Positions 28,651 through 36,896 of a stretch of DNA of 64,000 nt are shown here, in pieces. The position numbers and the translations under genes are program-made. The stretch spans positions 4,477,085 through 4,541,084 of the forward strand of contig NZ_CP049780.1 in the NCBI RefSeq assembly GCF_011193355.1, read 5' to 3'. Under the pieces are notes generated by a model that was not told the origin of the DNA, did not search any database, and saw nothing but the letters and a program-made list of their open reading frames with translations. Numbering within the stretch: position 1 is the stretch's first letter; the number at the start of each line of letters is the position of its first letter. Source of the stretch: Streptomyces sp. JB150 (GTDB lineage Bacteria; Actinomycetota; Actinomycetes; Streptomycetales; Streptomycetaceae).

Positions 28651-30009
28651 GTGGGACGACTCTTCGGCACGGACGGCGTGCGCGGTGTCGCCAACGCGGA
28701 TCTGACGGCCGAGATGGCGCTCGGGCTGTCCGTCGCGGCGGCCCACGTACTGGCCGAGGCGGGCACCTTCGCAGGCCACCGGCCGACCGCGGTGGTCGGG
28801 CGTGACCCGCGTGCGTCCGGGGAGTTCCTGGAGGCGGCCGTGGTCGCGGGCCTCGCCAGCGCGGGCCTGGACGTGCTGCGCGTCGGCGTGCTGCCCACCC
28901 CGGCGGTGGCGTATCTCACCGGGGCCCTCGGTGCCGATCTGGGCGTCATGCTGTCCGCCAGCCACAACGCCATGCCCGACAACGGCATCAAGTTCTTCGC
29001 GCGGGGCGGCCACAAACTCCCCGACGACATCGAGGACCGTATCGAGGCCGTCTACGAGGAGCACCGCACCGGTGCGCCGTGGGACCGGCCGACGGGTGCC
29101 GGCGTGGGCCGGGTGCGGTCGTACGACGAGGGCGCGGACCAGTACGTCGAGCACCTGCTGGGCGTGCTGCCCAACCGGCTGGACGGGCTGAGGATCGTGC
29201 TCGACGAGGCGCACGGCGCGGCGTCCCGGGTGTCACCGGAGGCGTTCACGCGGGCCGGCGCCGAGGTGATCACGATCGGCGCCGAGCCGGACGGGCTGAA
29301 CATCAACGACGGGTGCGGGTCGACGCATCTGGCGCCGCTGAAGGCCGCGGTCGTGGAGCACGGGGCGGACTTCGGCATCGCGCACGACGGCGACGCCGAC
29401 CGCTGCCTCGCCGTGGACCACACCGGTGAGGAGGTCGACGGCGACCAGATCCTCGCCGTGCTGGCGCTCGCGATGCGCGAGCGGCAGGTGCTGCGGTCCG
29501 ACACCGTCGTCGCCACCGTCATGTCCAACCTGGGCTTCAAGCTGGCCCTGGAGCGCGAGGGCATCCGGCTCGTGCAGACGGCGGTCGGCGACCGGTATGT
29601 GCTGGAGGAGATGAAGGAGCACGGCTTCGCCCTCGGCGGCGAGCAGTCCGGGCACGTGATCATCCTGGACCACGCCACCACCGGTGACGGCACGCTGACC
29701 GGGCTGCTGCTGGCCGCGCGGGTCGCCCAGAGCGGGCGGTCGCTGCGGGAGCTGGCGTCCGTGATGGAGCGGTTGCCGCAGGTGCTGATCAATGTGCCGG
29801 ACGTGGACAAGTCCCGGGTCGCCAGCTCCGGGGACGTCGCCGCCGCGGTCGCCGAGGCCGAGCGTGAGCTGGGGGCGACCGGGCGGGTGCTGCTGCGGCC
29901 GTCGGGGACCGAGCCGCTGGTGCGGGTGATGGTCGAGGCGGCGGACATCGAGCAGGCGCGGACGGTCGCGGGGCGGCTGGCCGACGCGGTGAAGTCCGCG
30001 CTGGGGTAG
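28651..30009 (+). CDS. glmM: Phosphoglucosamine mutase
   Basis: GlmM (452 aa) converts glucosamine-6-phosphate to glucosamine-1-phosphate for UDP-GlcNAc and peptidoglycan. GTG at 28651 follows [20 protein letters not shown] at the N terminus, the phosphoserine loop [12 protein letters not shown], the Mg site DGDADRC, and the sugar-phosphate loop [14 protein letters not shown] are all present. It works with GlmS, encoded 5 kb downstream. Confidence 0.97.
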   Translation: MGRLFGTDGVRGVANADLTAEMALGLSVAAAHVLAEAGTFAGHRPTAVVGRDPRASGEFLEAAVVAGLASAGLDVLRVGVLPTPAVAYLTGALGADLGVMLSASHNAMPDNGIKFFARGGHKLPDDIEDRIEAVYEEHRTGAPWDRPTGAGVGRVRSYDEGADQYVEHLLGVLPNRLDGLRIVLDEAHGAASRVSPEAFTRAGAEVITIGAEPDGLNINDGCGSTHLAPLKAAVVEHGADFGIAHDGDADRCLAVDHTGEEVDGDQILAVLALAMRERQVLRSDTVVATVMSNLGFKLALEREGIRLVQTAVGDRYVLEEMKEHGFALGGEQSGHVIILDHATTGDGTLTGLLLAARVAQSGRSLRELASVMERLPQVLINVPDVDKSRVASSGDVAAAVAEAERELGATGRVLLRPSGTEPLVRVMVEAADIEQARTVAGRLADAVKSALG

Positions 30010-30019
30010 TTCTCCGCCG

Positions 30020-30125
30020 CCCGGTTCGGGTGTGGGGTGCCGTGCGTCGCGGGCTGCGACCGGTTCGTGGTGGGTCGCGCCCGCGCCGCGGAGCCGCATA
30101 CCGGACGGAGCCCCGCGCCCCTTCG
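30020..30125. repeat. Intergenic GC-rich repeat between convergent glmM and DUF389 gene
   Basis: Contains GGGTGTGGGGTGCCGTGCG, GTTCGTGGTGGGTCGCGC and the ending GAGCCCCGCGCCCCTTCGCAC. These are pieces of a repeat common in Streptomyces intergenic regions, often at convergent 3' ends, where it can fold and may stop transcription from both sides. A partial copy lies after rpoA. Confidence 0.5.
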
Positions 30126-30127
30126 CA

Positions 30128-31066
30128 CTAGGGCGCGATCGTCCTGCGGACCTTCTTCGACCACAGGGCCTTCTGGACCAGCAGGGTCAGGGTGCCGGCC
30201 AGGATGATGCCCAGCAGGTTCAGCAGGAGCTGTTCCGAGGAGCCCCAGGCCTGGCGGTACTGGTCGTAGCTGAAGGCGACGGCCGCGTTGGCGGCGGCCG
30301 GGACCGTGGTGACCGAGATGGCGACGCCGACCAGGGCGCCGGACTTCGCCGAGGTCAGCGAGAGAGTGCCGGCGCAGCCCGCCAGGACCGCCACGACGAA
30401 GGAGAACCAGTCGGGGCGGTAGATGAAGTTGGTGTTGGGGCGTTCGGCCTTCAGGGCCTGCTCGCTGAACAGGTCGACGGCGTCCATGAAGTAGCTGAAG
30501 CCGACCGTGACCACCATCGCCACGGCGAAGCCGGCCAGCAGGGCGGTCAGCGAGCGCAGGGCGAGGCGGGGCCGGCGCTGGACGAGGGCCGTGCAGAAAC
30601 CGGCCAGCGGGCCGAACTCCGGGCCCACCGCCATCGCGCCCACGATGAGGATCGCGTTGTCGAGGACCACACCGCAGGCCGCGATCATCGTGGCCAGGGT
30701 GATGAACACGAGATAGGTGACGGAGAGGGTCGACTCCTCGTGCGTCGCCTCCGTGAGCTGGTCCCAGACCACCGCGTCGGCGGCCTCGCCGGGAGCGTCC
30801 CGCTCGGCCTTCTCGGCGTGCCGGGACAGTGTCAGGTCGATGTTCTCGGCCGTGATCGAACCGCACTCGTCGAGGTCGAACACCCGCAGGGCATCGATGA
30901 GTTCGTCCGTGGCCTCGCGGGCGACGTCGCACATCACGACATCGCCGGCCGGGTCGCGGGCGGCGCCCGGCAGGACGACCAGATGCGTGGCGCCGACCGT
31001 CTTCTCGATCACGCGGACCACGGCGTCGGTCTTCTCGGCCGGGGTGATCAGGCGCAGATGCAGCAT
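30128..31066 (-). CDS. DUF389 family membrane protein
   Basis: The protein has 312 aa. An N-terminal soluble ACT-like region (about 1-110, LHLRLITPAEKTDAVVRVIE) is followed by about six membrane helices. The DUF389 signature DNAILIVGAMAVGPEFGPLA is clear (around residues 138-157). The function of the family is unknown; a transport or sensing role has been suggested. ATG 31066 with AAAGGGCCC upstream. It is convergent with glmM and follows coaA on the same strand. Confidence 0.8.
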   Translation of the reverse strand: MLHLRLITPAEKTDAVVRVIEKTVGATHLVVLPGAARDPAGDVVMCDVAREATDELIDALRVFDLDECGSITAENIDLTLSRHAEKAERDAPGEAADAVVWDQLTEATHEESTLSVTYLVFITLATMIAACGVVLDNAILIVGAMAVGPEFGPLAGFCTALVQRRPRLALRSLTALLAGFAVAMVVTVGFSYFMDAVDLFSEQALKAERPNTNFIYRPDWFSFVVAVLAGCAGTLSLTSAKSGALVGVAISVTTVPAAANAAVAFSYDQYRQAWGSSEQLLLNLLGIILAGTLTLLVQKALWSKKVRRTIAP

Positions 31067-31119
31067 GGGCCCTTTCTAACAGGCCCTTCCGACGGCTGTG
31101 CGAGCTTGTCCGAACGCTG

Positions 31120-32109
31120 TCACAGCTTGCGCAGGCTGAGGCGCTGCACCTTGTGGTCCGGGCCCTTGCGCACGACCAGGGTGGCGCGGCCGCGGGTCGG
31201 GGCGATGTTCTCCACCAGATTGGGCTTGTTGATGGTGCGCCACATCGTGCGGGCGTAGTCCAGGGCCTCCTCCTCCGACACCTGCGTGTACTTGCGGAAG
31301 TAGGACGAGGGGTTCTGGAAGGCGGTCTCGCGCAGCTTGCGGAACCGGCTGAGGTACCAGCGCTCGATGTCCTCGGCGCGGGCGTCGACGTACACGCTGA
31401 AGTCGAAGTAGTCGGCGAGGCCGACGCGGGTGCGGCCGTCCTTGCCGGGCAGGGCGGGCTGGAGGACGTTCAGTCCTTCGACGATCAGGATGTCGGGGCG
31501 GCGTACGACCAGGCGCTCGCCGGGCACGATGTCGTAGATCAGGTGGGAGTAGACGGGGGCGGAGACCTCGTCCTTGCCGGCCTTGATGTCGGCGACGAAA
31601 CGGGTCAGGGCGCGGCGGTCGTAGGACTCGGGGAAGCCCTTGCGGGACATCAGGCCGCGGGCCTGGAGCTCCTTGGTGGGCAGCAGGAAGCCGTCGGTGG
31701 TGACCAGTTCGACGCGCGGGTGCTCCGGCCAGCGCGAGAGCAGTGCCTGGAGCAGGCGGGCGACCGTCGACTTGCCGACGGCGACCGAGCCGGCCACTCC
31801 TATCACGAAGGGCGTGCCGGACTGGGAGCCCTGTTCCCCGAGGAAGGTGTTGAGCGCGCCGCGCAGGCCGTCGGTGGCGCCGACGTAGAGGTTGAGCAGC
31901 CGGGACAGCGGGAGGTAGATGTCCCGGACCTCGTCGAGGTCGATGACGTCGCCGAGGCCGCGCAGCTTCTCGACCTCCTCCGCGGTGAGCGGCAGCGGCG
32001 TCTTGTCGCGCAGCGCGCTCCACTCGGCGCGGGTGAGGTCGACGTAGGGAGTCGCCTCCGGGCGGGGCCGGTGGGCGCTCCGGGGCATCGGGGAGACCGG
32101 AGAGATCAC
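31120..32109 (-). CDS. coaA: Pantothenate kinase, type I
   Basis: CoaA (329 aa) phosphorylates pantothenate, the first committed step of coenzyme A synthesis. Walker [13 protein letters not shown], the DGFL segment of [13 protein letters not shown] and IVEGLNVLQ are typical. The predicted start is GTG 32109 ([13 protein letters not shown]); ATG 32088 is possible. No Shine-Dalgarno is seen before either. A TAACAA sequence ends about 6 bases before the GTG, so a leaderless message is conceivable. The C terminus [10 protein letters not shown] is family-typical. Confidence 0.95.
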   Translation of the reverse strand: MISPVSPMPRSAHRPRPEATPYVDLTRAEWSALRDKTPLPLTAEEVEKLRGLGDVIDLDEVRDIYLPLSRLLNLYVGATDGLRGALNTFLGEQGSQSGTPFVIGVAGSVAVGKSTVARLLQALLSRWPEHPRVELVTTDGFLLPTKELQARGLMSRKGFPESYDRRALTRFVADIKAGKDEVSAPVYSHLIYDIVPGERLVVRRPDILIVEGLNVLQPALPGKDGRTRVGLADYFDFSVYVDARAEDIERWYLSRFRKLRETAFQNPSSYFRKYTQVSEEEALDYARTMWRTINKPNLVENIAPTRGRATLVVRKGPDHKVQRLSLRKL

Positions 32110-32292
32110 AGTCCATTGTTACGGGAGTACGAACAGAGGGTGAGGTGGGATCCGTCACGCGCCGGCCGGGGCGTCGGCGGGGGCGGCGGGATCGGGAGGA
32201 ACCGGGGCGAACGGGGGGAATGTCAGTGGCGTGCGTCACAGTTGTGGGAGAGGTGGGCCCGGCCGGGTCCACCGACCCCGAAGGGGTGACCC

Positions 32293-33480
32293 ATGACGGA
32301 TGCGACGACGTATGCGATAGAGGCGGAAGGCCTGGTCAAACGGTTCAGGGAGACGGAGGCGCTGGCCGGTGTCGATCTGGCCGCCCGCAAGGGCACGGTG
32401 CTCGGGCTGCTGGGTCCCAACGGCGCCGGGAAGACCACCGCGGTGCGGATCTTCGCCACCCTGCTGCGGCCGGACGGCGGGACGGCCCGGGTGGCCGGGC
32501 ACGACGTGGTCCGGGAGGCCGGGGTGGTGCGGGCCACGGTCGGCCTGACCGGGCAGTACGCCGCGGTGGACGAGAACCTGACCGGCACGGAGAACCTGCT
32601 GCTCATCGGGCGTCTGCTGGGGCTGCCGCGACGGGCCGCGAAGGCGAGGGCGGCGGAGCTGCTGGAGCGTTTCCGGCTGACGTACGCGGCCGGGCGGGCC
32701 GTGAAGACGTACTCGGGCGGGATGCGGCGGCGCCTCGACCTCGCGGCCAGTCTCGTGGGGCGGCCCGGCATCCTCTTCCTCGACGAGCCGACCACCGGCC
32801 TCGACCCGCACAGCCGCGGTGAGCTGTGGGACATGCTGCGCGGGCTGGTCGCGGACGGCGCCACGGCGCTGCTGACCACGCAGTACCTGAACGAGGCGGA
32901 TGTGCTGGCCGACGACATCGTGGTGATCGACAAGGGCCGGGTGATCGCCGAAGGCACCCCCGACCAGCTGAAGTCGCAGGTCGGCGGGCAGGTGCTGGAG
33001 CTGCGGCCGGTCTTTGGGCAGGACCTCGCGCGGGCGCACGCCCTGGTGGCGGGGGCGGCCGGGCCGCAGGCCCGGATCGAGGGCGAGACGATCACCGCCC
33101 CGGTGAAGGACCCCGAGCTGATGCCGGCCGTCGTACGCGCCCTGGACCGCGGGGGCATCGCGGTCGGCGAGCTGGCGCTGCGCCGCTCCTCCCTCGACGA
33201 GGTGTTCCTGGCCCTGACCGGGCACCGCGCGGAGCCGGGCGCCCGCGGGGGCGAGGGCGGCGCGTCGGCGGGGGAGGGCGAGGGCGCTGTCGCTGCGGCC
33301 GGCGGGGGCGGCGTGGAGGGCCGGGACGACGGGGACGCCGGGGACGGCAGGAGCGGCGGGGACCGCGGGGGCGCCGGGGACGGCGAGGCCGAGGACGCGG
33401 AGGTGACCGCGCGTGAGGACGAGGGCGCCGCCGGCCGGGAGGAAGGGAACGCGCTGCGGAAGGCGGTGACGCGGCCATGA
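32293..33480 (+). CDS. DrrA-type ABC exporter ATP-binding protein
   Basis: The protein has 395 aa. Walker A GPNGAGKTTAVRI, the Q-loop region GLTGQYAAVDENLTG, the signature YSGGMRRRLDLAASL, Walker B ILFLDEPTTGLDP and the H-loop region LLTTQYLNEAD are complete. The core (about 310 aa) matches daunorubicin-resistance DrrA. After it comes an ~80-residue Gly/Ala/Glu/Asp tail of low complexity, unusual for the family. The gene overlaps the permease by 4 bases (ATGA). Substrate unknown; efflux of a hydrophobic compound or lipid is likely. Confidence 0.9.
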   Translation: MTDATTYAIEAEGLVKRFRETEALAGVDLAARKGTVLGLLGPNGAGKTTAVRIFATLLRPDGGTARVAGHDVVREAGVVRATVGLTGQYAAVDENLTGTENLLLIGRLLGLPRRAAKARAAELLERFRLTYAAGRAVKTYSGGMRRRLDLAASLVGRPGILFLDEPTTGLDPHSRGELWDMLRGLVADGATALLTTQYLNEADVLADDIVVIDKGRVIAEGTPDQLKSQVGGQVLELRPVFGQDLARAHALVAGAAGPQARIEGETITAPVKDPELMPAVVRALDRGGIAVGELALRRSSLDEVFLALTGHRAEPGARGGEGGASAGEGEGAVAAAGGGGVEGRDDGDAGDGRSGGDRGGAGDGEAEDAEVTAREDEGAAGREEGNALRKAVTRP

Positions 33481-34304
33481 CCGCCACGACCGCCGCCACC
33501 GGGACCGTGCCGGCCCCGCCGGTCAGCACCTCCGGGCGGGTGCGTCCCCTCGCCGCGCTGCGGCAGACGTTCACGATGGCCTGGCGCAGCCTGGTCGCCG
33601 TGAAGCACAACCCGCTCGAACTGGTCGACTACAGCATCACGCCGATCATGTTCGTGTTCCTCTTCACCTATGTGCTGGGCGGTCAGATGGCCGGCTCCCC
33701 CGACGCGTATCTGAAGTACGCGCTGCCCGGAATCATCGTGCAGAACACCCTGTTCATGACGATGTACACGGCGATGGCGCTCAACACCGACCTCACCAAG
33801 GGCGTCTTCGACCGGCTGCGCAGCCTGCCGATCGCCCGGTCCGCCCCGCTGGTCGGGCGGATCACCGCGGACCTCGCCAAGCACGTCTGGGCGATGCTGC
33901 TGATGATCGGCCTCGGGCTGCTGCTCGGCTTCCGGGTCACCGGAGGGCTCGACGGGTTCCTGCTCGGCACGGTGCTGCTGGTGGTGTTCGCCGCGGCCGT
34001 GTCGTGGAGCGCGGTGCTGATCGGGATGCTCGCCGGGGACGCGGAGAAGGTGCAGGCCTTCGGCTTCACCCTGATCTTCCCGATCACCTTCACCAGCAGC
34101 GCGTTCGTCGTGGTCGACACCATGCCGGGCTGGCTCCAGGCGTTCAGCGACGTCAATCCGGTCACCCACCTGTCCGACGCCTTCCGCGGATTGCTGCTGG
34201 GCGGGCCGGTGGCGGAGCCGGTGCTGTGGTCGCTGGTCTGGGCGGCGGGCATCGCGCTGGTGTTCTATCCGCTGGCCATGCGGGCGTATCGGGCGAAGAC
34301 GTGA
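33477..34304 (+). CDS. DrrB-type ABC-2 exporter permease
   Basis: The protein has 275 aa and six predicted membrane helices. The ABC-2 pattern is seen in YSITPIMFVFLFTYVLGGQM, the cytoplasmic loop GVFDRLRSLPIARSAPLVGR, and MPGWLQAFSDVNPVTHLSDA before the last helices. It partners the ATPase encoded immediately upstream, to which it is translationally coupled. Confidence 0.9.
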   Translation: MTATTAATGTVPAPPVSTSGRVRPLAALRQTFTMAWRSLVAVKHNPLELVDYSITPIMFVFLFTYVLGGQMAGSPDAYLKYALPGIIVQNTLFMTMYTAMALNTDLTKGVFDRLRSLPIARSAPLVGRITADLAKHVWAMLLMIGLGLLLGFRVTGGLDGFLLGTVLLVVFAAAVSWSAVLIGMLAGDAEKVQAFGFTLIFPITFTSSAFVVVDTMPGWLQAFSDVNPVTHLSDAFRGLLLGGPVAEPVLWSLVWAAGIALVFYPLAMRAYRAKT

Positions 34305-34383
34305 GGGGGCGTCAGGACGGCTGTGCAGCACGGGGCGAGCCGAAGCCGGCGCGGCCCCTCGCAGGGAGAGGTCAGGTCGGCGG

Positions 34384-34782
34384 TTACCGGAACGGGCCCG
34401 CGACGCCCTCGAAGGCTTCGAGGGTGATCTCCGGGACGAAGACGGAGTCGTCCGCCATGCCCTCGGGCAGGTGCGCGCGCATGTCCTCGCGGCACAGGAA
34501 CGTGCCGCCGGGGACGAGGATGCCCGCACCGAGCCGGTCCGCCAGTGCGATGACGGTCTTCCACACCTCCCCTGCCTGCGGCCGCTCCACCCCGACGAAG
34601 TGCTCGTGGACGCCGACCTCGGCCTCGCTGCCGTCCGCGGCGCGGATCCAGAACTCCACACCGGCGTCGGACACTTTCTCCGGCGCGGCGAGCAGCGGCG
34701 AGAGGAGCGCCCGGACCACGTCCGGGTCGGGCGCCGCCGGTTCGGCGTGCCAGAACCCGTAGAGACTCAGGGTGTAGCTCAA
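34384..34782 (-). CDS. Conserved hypothetical protein with a TTG start
   Basis: The protein has 132 aa. It begins at TTG 34782 (SYTLSLYGFWHAEPAAPDPD), supported by GGAGG 8 bases upstream; no ATG or GTG gives a better fit. The frame stays open far upstream, but that part lies over glmS on the other strand and has no coding logic. Small, acidic, cytoplasmic, no motif recognised. It is divergent from glmS; a set of 10-bp repeats lies just upstream. Confidence 0.65.
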   Translation of the reverse strand: MSYTLSLYGFWHAEPAAPDPDVVRALLSPLLAAPEKVSDAGVEFWIRAADGSEAEVGVHEHFVGVERPQAGEVWKTVIALADRLGAGILVPGGTFLCREDMRAHLPEGMADDSVFVPEITLEAFEGVAGPFR

Positions 34783-34810
34783 CGCGCCTGCCTCCCTCGT
34801 CCGGACGCGC

Positions 34811-34860
34811 ACGCGACCGCACCTGACCGCACCTGACCGCACCTGACCGCACATGACGGT
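34811..34860. repeat. Five tandem 10-bp repeats between the TTG gene and glmS
   Basis: Three exact ACCTGACCGC copies (34821-34850) are flanked by two degenerate ones (ACGCGACCGC before, ACATGACGGT after). The 10-bp period places each copy on nearly the same face of the helix, as for cooperative operators. They lie about 30-80 bases upstream of the TTG gene and about 150-200 upstream of glmS. Confidence 0.7.
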
Positions 34861-35008
34861 GCACGTGACCGCCTCGACGTTACGCCGGCGCGAAGGGCGT
34901 CCGTATGCGGCCGGACACCCGGTGGCGTGTGCGTACCCCCGCGGGAATTTCCGAGTTCGGGCAGGGGAAGGCGGGTTCGGCGGGTGGAACGGCCGTAGGC
35001 TGCCGGGC

Positions 35009-36856
35009 ATGTGCGGAATCGTGGGATACGTAGGGTCGCAGTCGGCGCTCGATGTCGTGCTGGCCGGGCTGAAGCGGCTGGAGTACCGGGGATACGACTC
35101 GGCCGGGGTCGCCGTGCTCGCGGACGGCGGGCTGGCGACGGCGAAGCGGGCCGGGAAACTGGTCAACCTGGACAAGGAGCTGTCGGAGCGGCCGCTGCCG
35201 GCCGGCTCCACCGGCATCGGACACACCCGGTGGGCCACGCACGGCGGCCCGACCGACGCCAACGCCCACCCGCACCTCGACAACGCGGGCCGGGTCGCCG
35301 TCGTCCACAACGGCATCATCGAGAACTTCGCCGAACTGCGCGCCGAACTGGCCGAGCGCGGGCACGAACTGGCCTCCGAGACCGACACCGAGGTCGTCGC
35401 CCACCTGCTCGCCGAGGAGTTCTCCTCCTGCGCGGACCTCGCCGAGGCGATGCGGCTGGTGTGCCGGCGGCTGGAGGGCGCGTTCACGCTGGTCGCGGTG
35501 CACGCCGACGAGCCGGACGTGGTGGTCGGCGCCCGCCGCAACTCGCCGCTGGTCGTCGGCGTCGGCGAGGACGAGGCCTTCCTCGCCTCCGACGTCGCCG
35601 CGTTCATCGCCCACACCCGCGACGCCGTCGAACTCGGCCAGGACCAGGTCGTCGAACTGCGCCGGGACGGCGTGACCATCACCGGCTTCGACGGCCGCCC
35701 CGCCGACGTGCGCTCCTACCACGTCGACTGGGACGCCTCCGCCGCCGAGAAGGGCGGCTACGACTACTTCATGCTCAAGGAGATCGCCGAACAGCCCAAG
35801 GCGGTCGCCGACACCCTCCTCGGGCGCGTCGACGCCGCCGGCTCGCTCACCCTGGACGAGGTCCGCATCCCGGCGAGCGTGCTGCGCGAGGTCGACAAGG
35901 TCGTCATCGTCGCCTGCGGTACCGCCTTCCACGCCGGGCTCATCGCCAAGTACGCCATCGAGCACTGGACGCGGATCCCCTGCGAGGTGGAGCTGGCCAG
36001 CGAGTTCCGCTACCGCGACCCGATCCTCGACCCGCAGACCCTGGTCATCGCCATCTCCCAGTCCGGCGAGACCATGGACACCCTGATGGCCCTGCGCCAC
36101 GCCCGCGAGCAGGGCTCCAGGGTGCTCGCCATCTGCAACACCAACGGCTCGACCATCCCGCGCGAGTCCGACGCCGTGCTCTACACGCACGCCGGGCCGG
36201 AGGTCGCGGTCGCGTCGACGAAGGCGTTCCTGACCCAGCTGGTCGCCTGCTATCTGGTCGCCCTCTACCTGGGCCAGGTGCGCGGCACCAAGTGGGGCGA
36301 CGAGATCCGCGGCGTCGTGCGGGAGCTGTCCGAGGTCTCCGGCGCGGTCGAGCGGGTGCTGGAGACCATGGAGCCGGTGCGCGAACTGGCCCGCACCCTC
36401 GCGCACAAGAACACCGTGCTGTTCCTGGGCCGTCACGTGGGCTACCCGGTGGCCCTGGAAGGCGCCCTCAAGCTCAAGGAACTCGCCTACATGCACGCCG
36501 AGGGCTTCGCGGCCGGCGAGCTGAAGCACGGGCCGATCGCGCTGATCGAGGAGGACCTGCCGGTGGTCGTGGTCGTGCCGTCGCCGCGCGGACGGTCCGT
36601 GCTGCACGACAAGGTCGTCTCCAACATCCAGGAGATCCGCGCCCGCGGCGCCCGCACCATCGTGATCGCCGAGGAGGGCGACGAGGCGGTCGTCCCGTAC
36701 GCCGACCACCTCGTCAGCGTCCCCGCCACGCCCACCCTGCTCCAGCCGCTGGTCGCGACCGTGCCGCTGCAGGTCTTCGCCTGCGAGCTGGCGACCGCCC
36801 GCGGCAACGAGGTCGACCAGCCGCGCAACCTGGCGAAGTCGGTCACCGTGGAGTAG
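35009..36856 (+). CDS. glmS: Glucosamine-fructose-6-phosphate aminotransferase (isomerizing)
   Basis: GlmS (615 aa) makes glucosamine-6-phosphate from fructose-6-phosphate and glutamine. ATG 35009 gives MCGIVGYVGSQSALD, so Cys2 becomes the N-terminal nucleophile after Met removal; the longer upstream frame is not used. The glutaminase domain (1-240), two SIS domains and the C-terminal LAKSVTVE are all present. It supplies GlmM for peptidoglycan. No glmS ribozyme was recognised upstream. Streptomyces often carry two glmS genes; this is the one beside acpS. Confidence 0.96.
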   Translation: MCGIVGYVGSQSALDVVLAGLKRLEYRGYDSAGVAVLADGGLATAKRAGKLVNLDKELSERPLPAGSTGIGHTRWATHGGPTDANAHPHLDNAGRVAVVHNGIIENFAELRAELAERGHELASETDTEVVAHLLAEEFSSCADLAEAMRLVCRRLEGAFTLVAVHADEPDVVVGARRNSPLVVGVGEDEAFLASDVAAFIAHTRDAVELGQDQVVELRRDGVTITGFDGRPADVRSYHVDWDASAAEKGGYDYFMLKEIAEQPKAVADTLLGRVDAAGSLTLDEVRIPASVLREVDKVVIVACGTAFHAGLIAKYAIEHWTRIPCEVELASEFRYRDPILDPQTLVIAISQSGETMDTLMALRHAREQGSRVLAICNTNGSTIPRESDAVLYTHAGPEVAVASTKAFLTQLVACYLVALYLGQVRGTKWGDEIRGVVRELSEVSGAVERVLETMEPVRELARTLAHKNTVLFLGRHVGYPVALEGALKLKELAYMHAEGFAAGELKHGPIALIEEDLPVVVVVPSPRGRSVLHDKVVSNIQEIRARGARTIVIAEEGDEAVVPYADHLVSVPATPTLLQPLVATVPLQVFACELATARGNEVDQPRNLAKSVTVE

Positions 36857-36896
36857 CCGCGGGCCACCGGGCCGGCCGGTCCGGGACCCGCCCGGG

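Noticed and set aside
34783..35682. Long frame upstream of the TTG-start gene
   Set aside because: It lies antisense to glmS and has no motif. The TTG at 34782 has a GGAGG at ideal distance.
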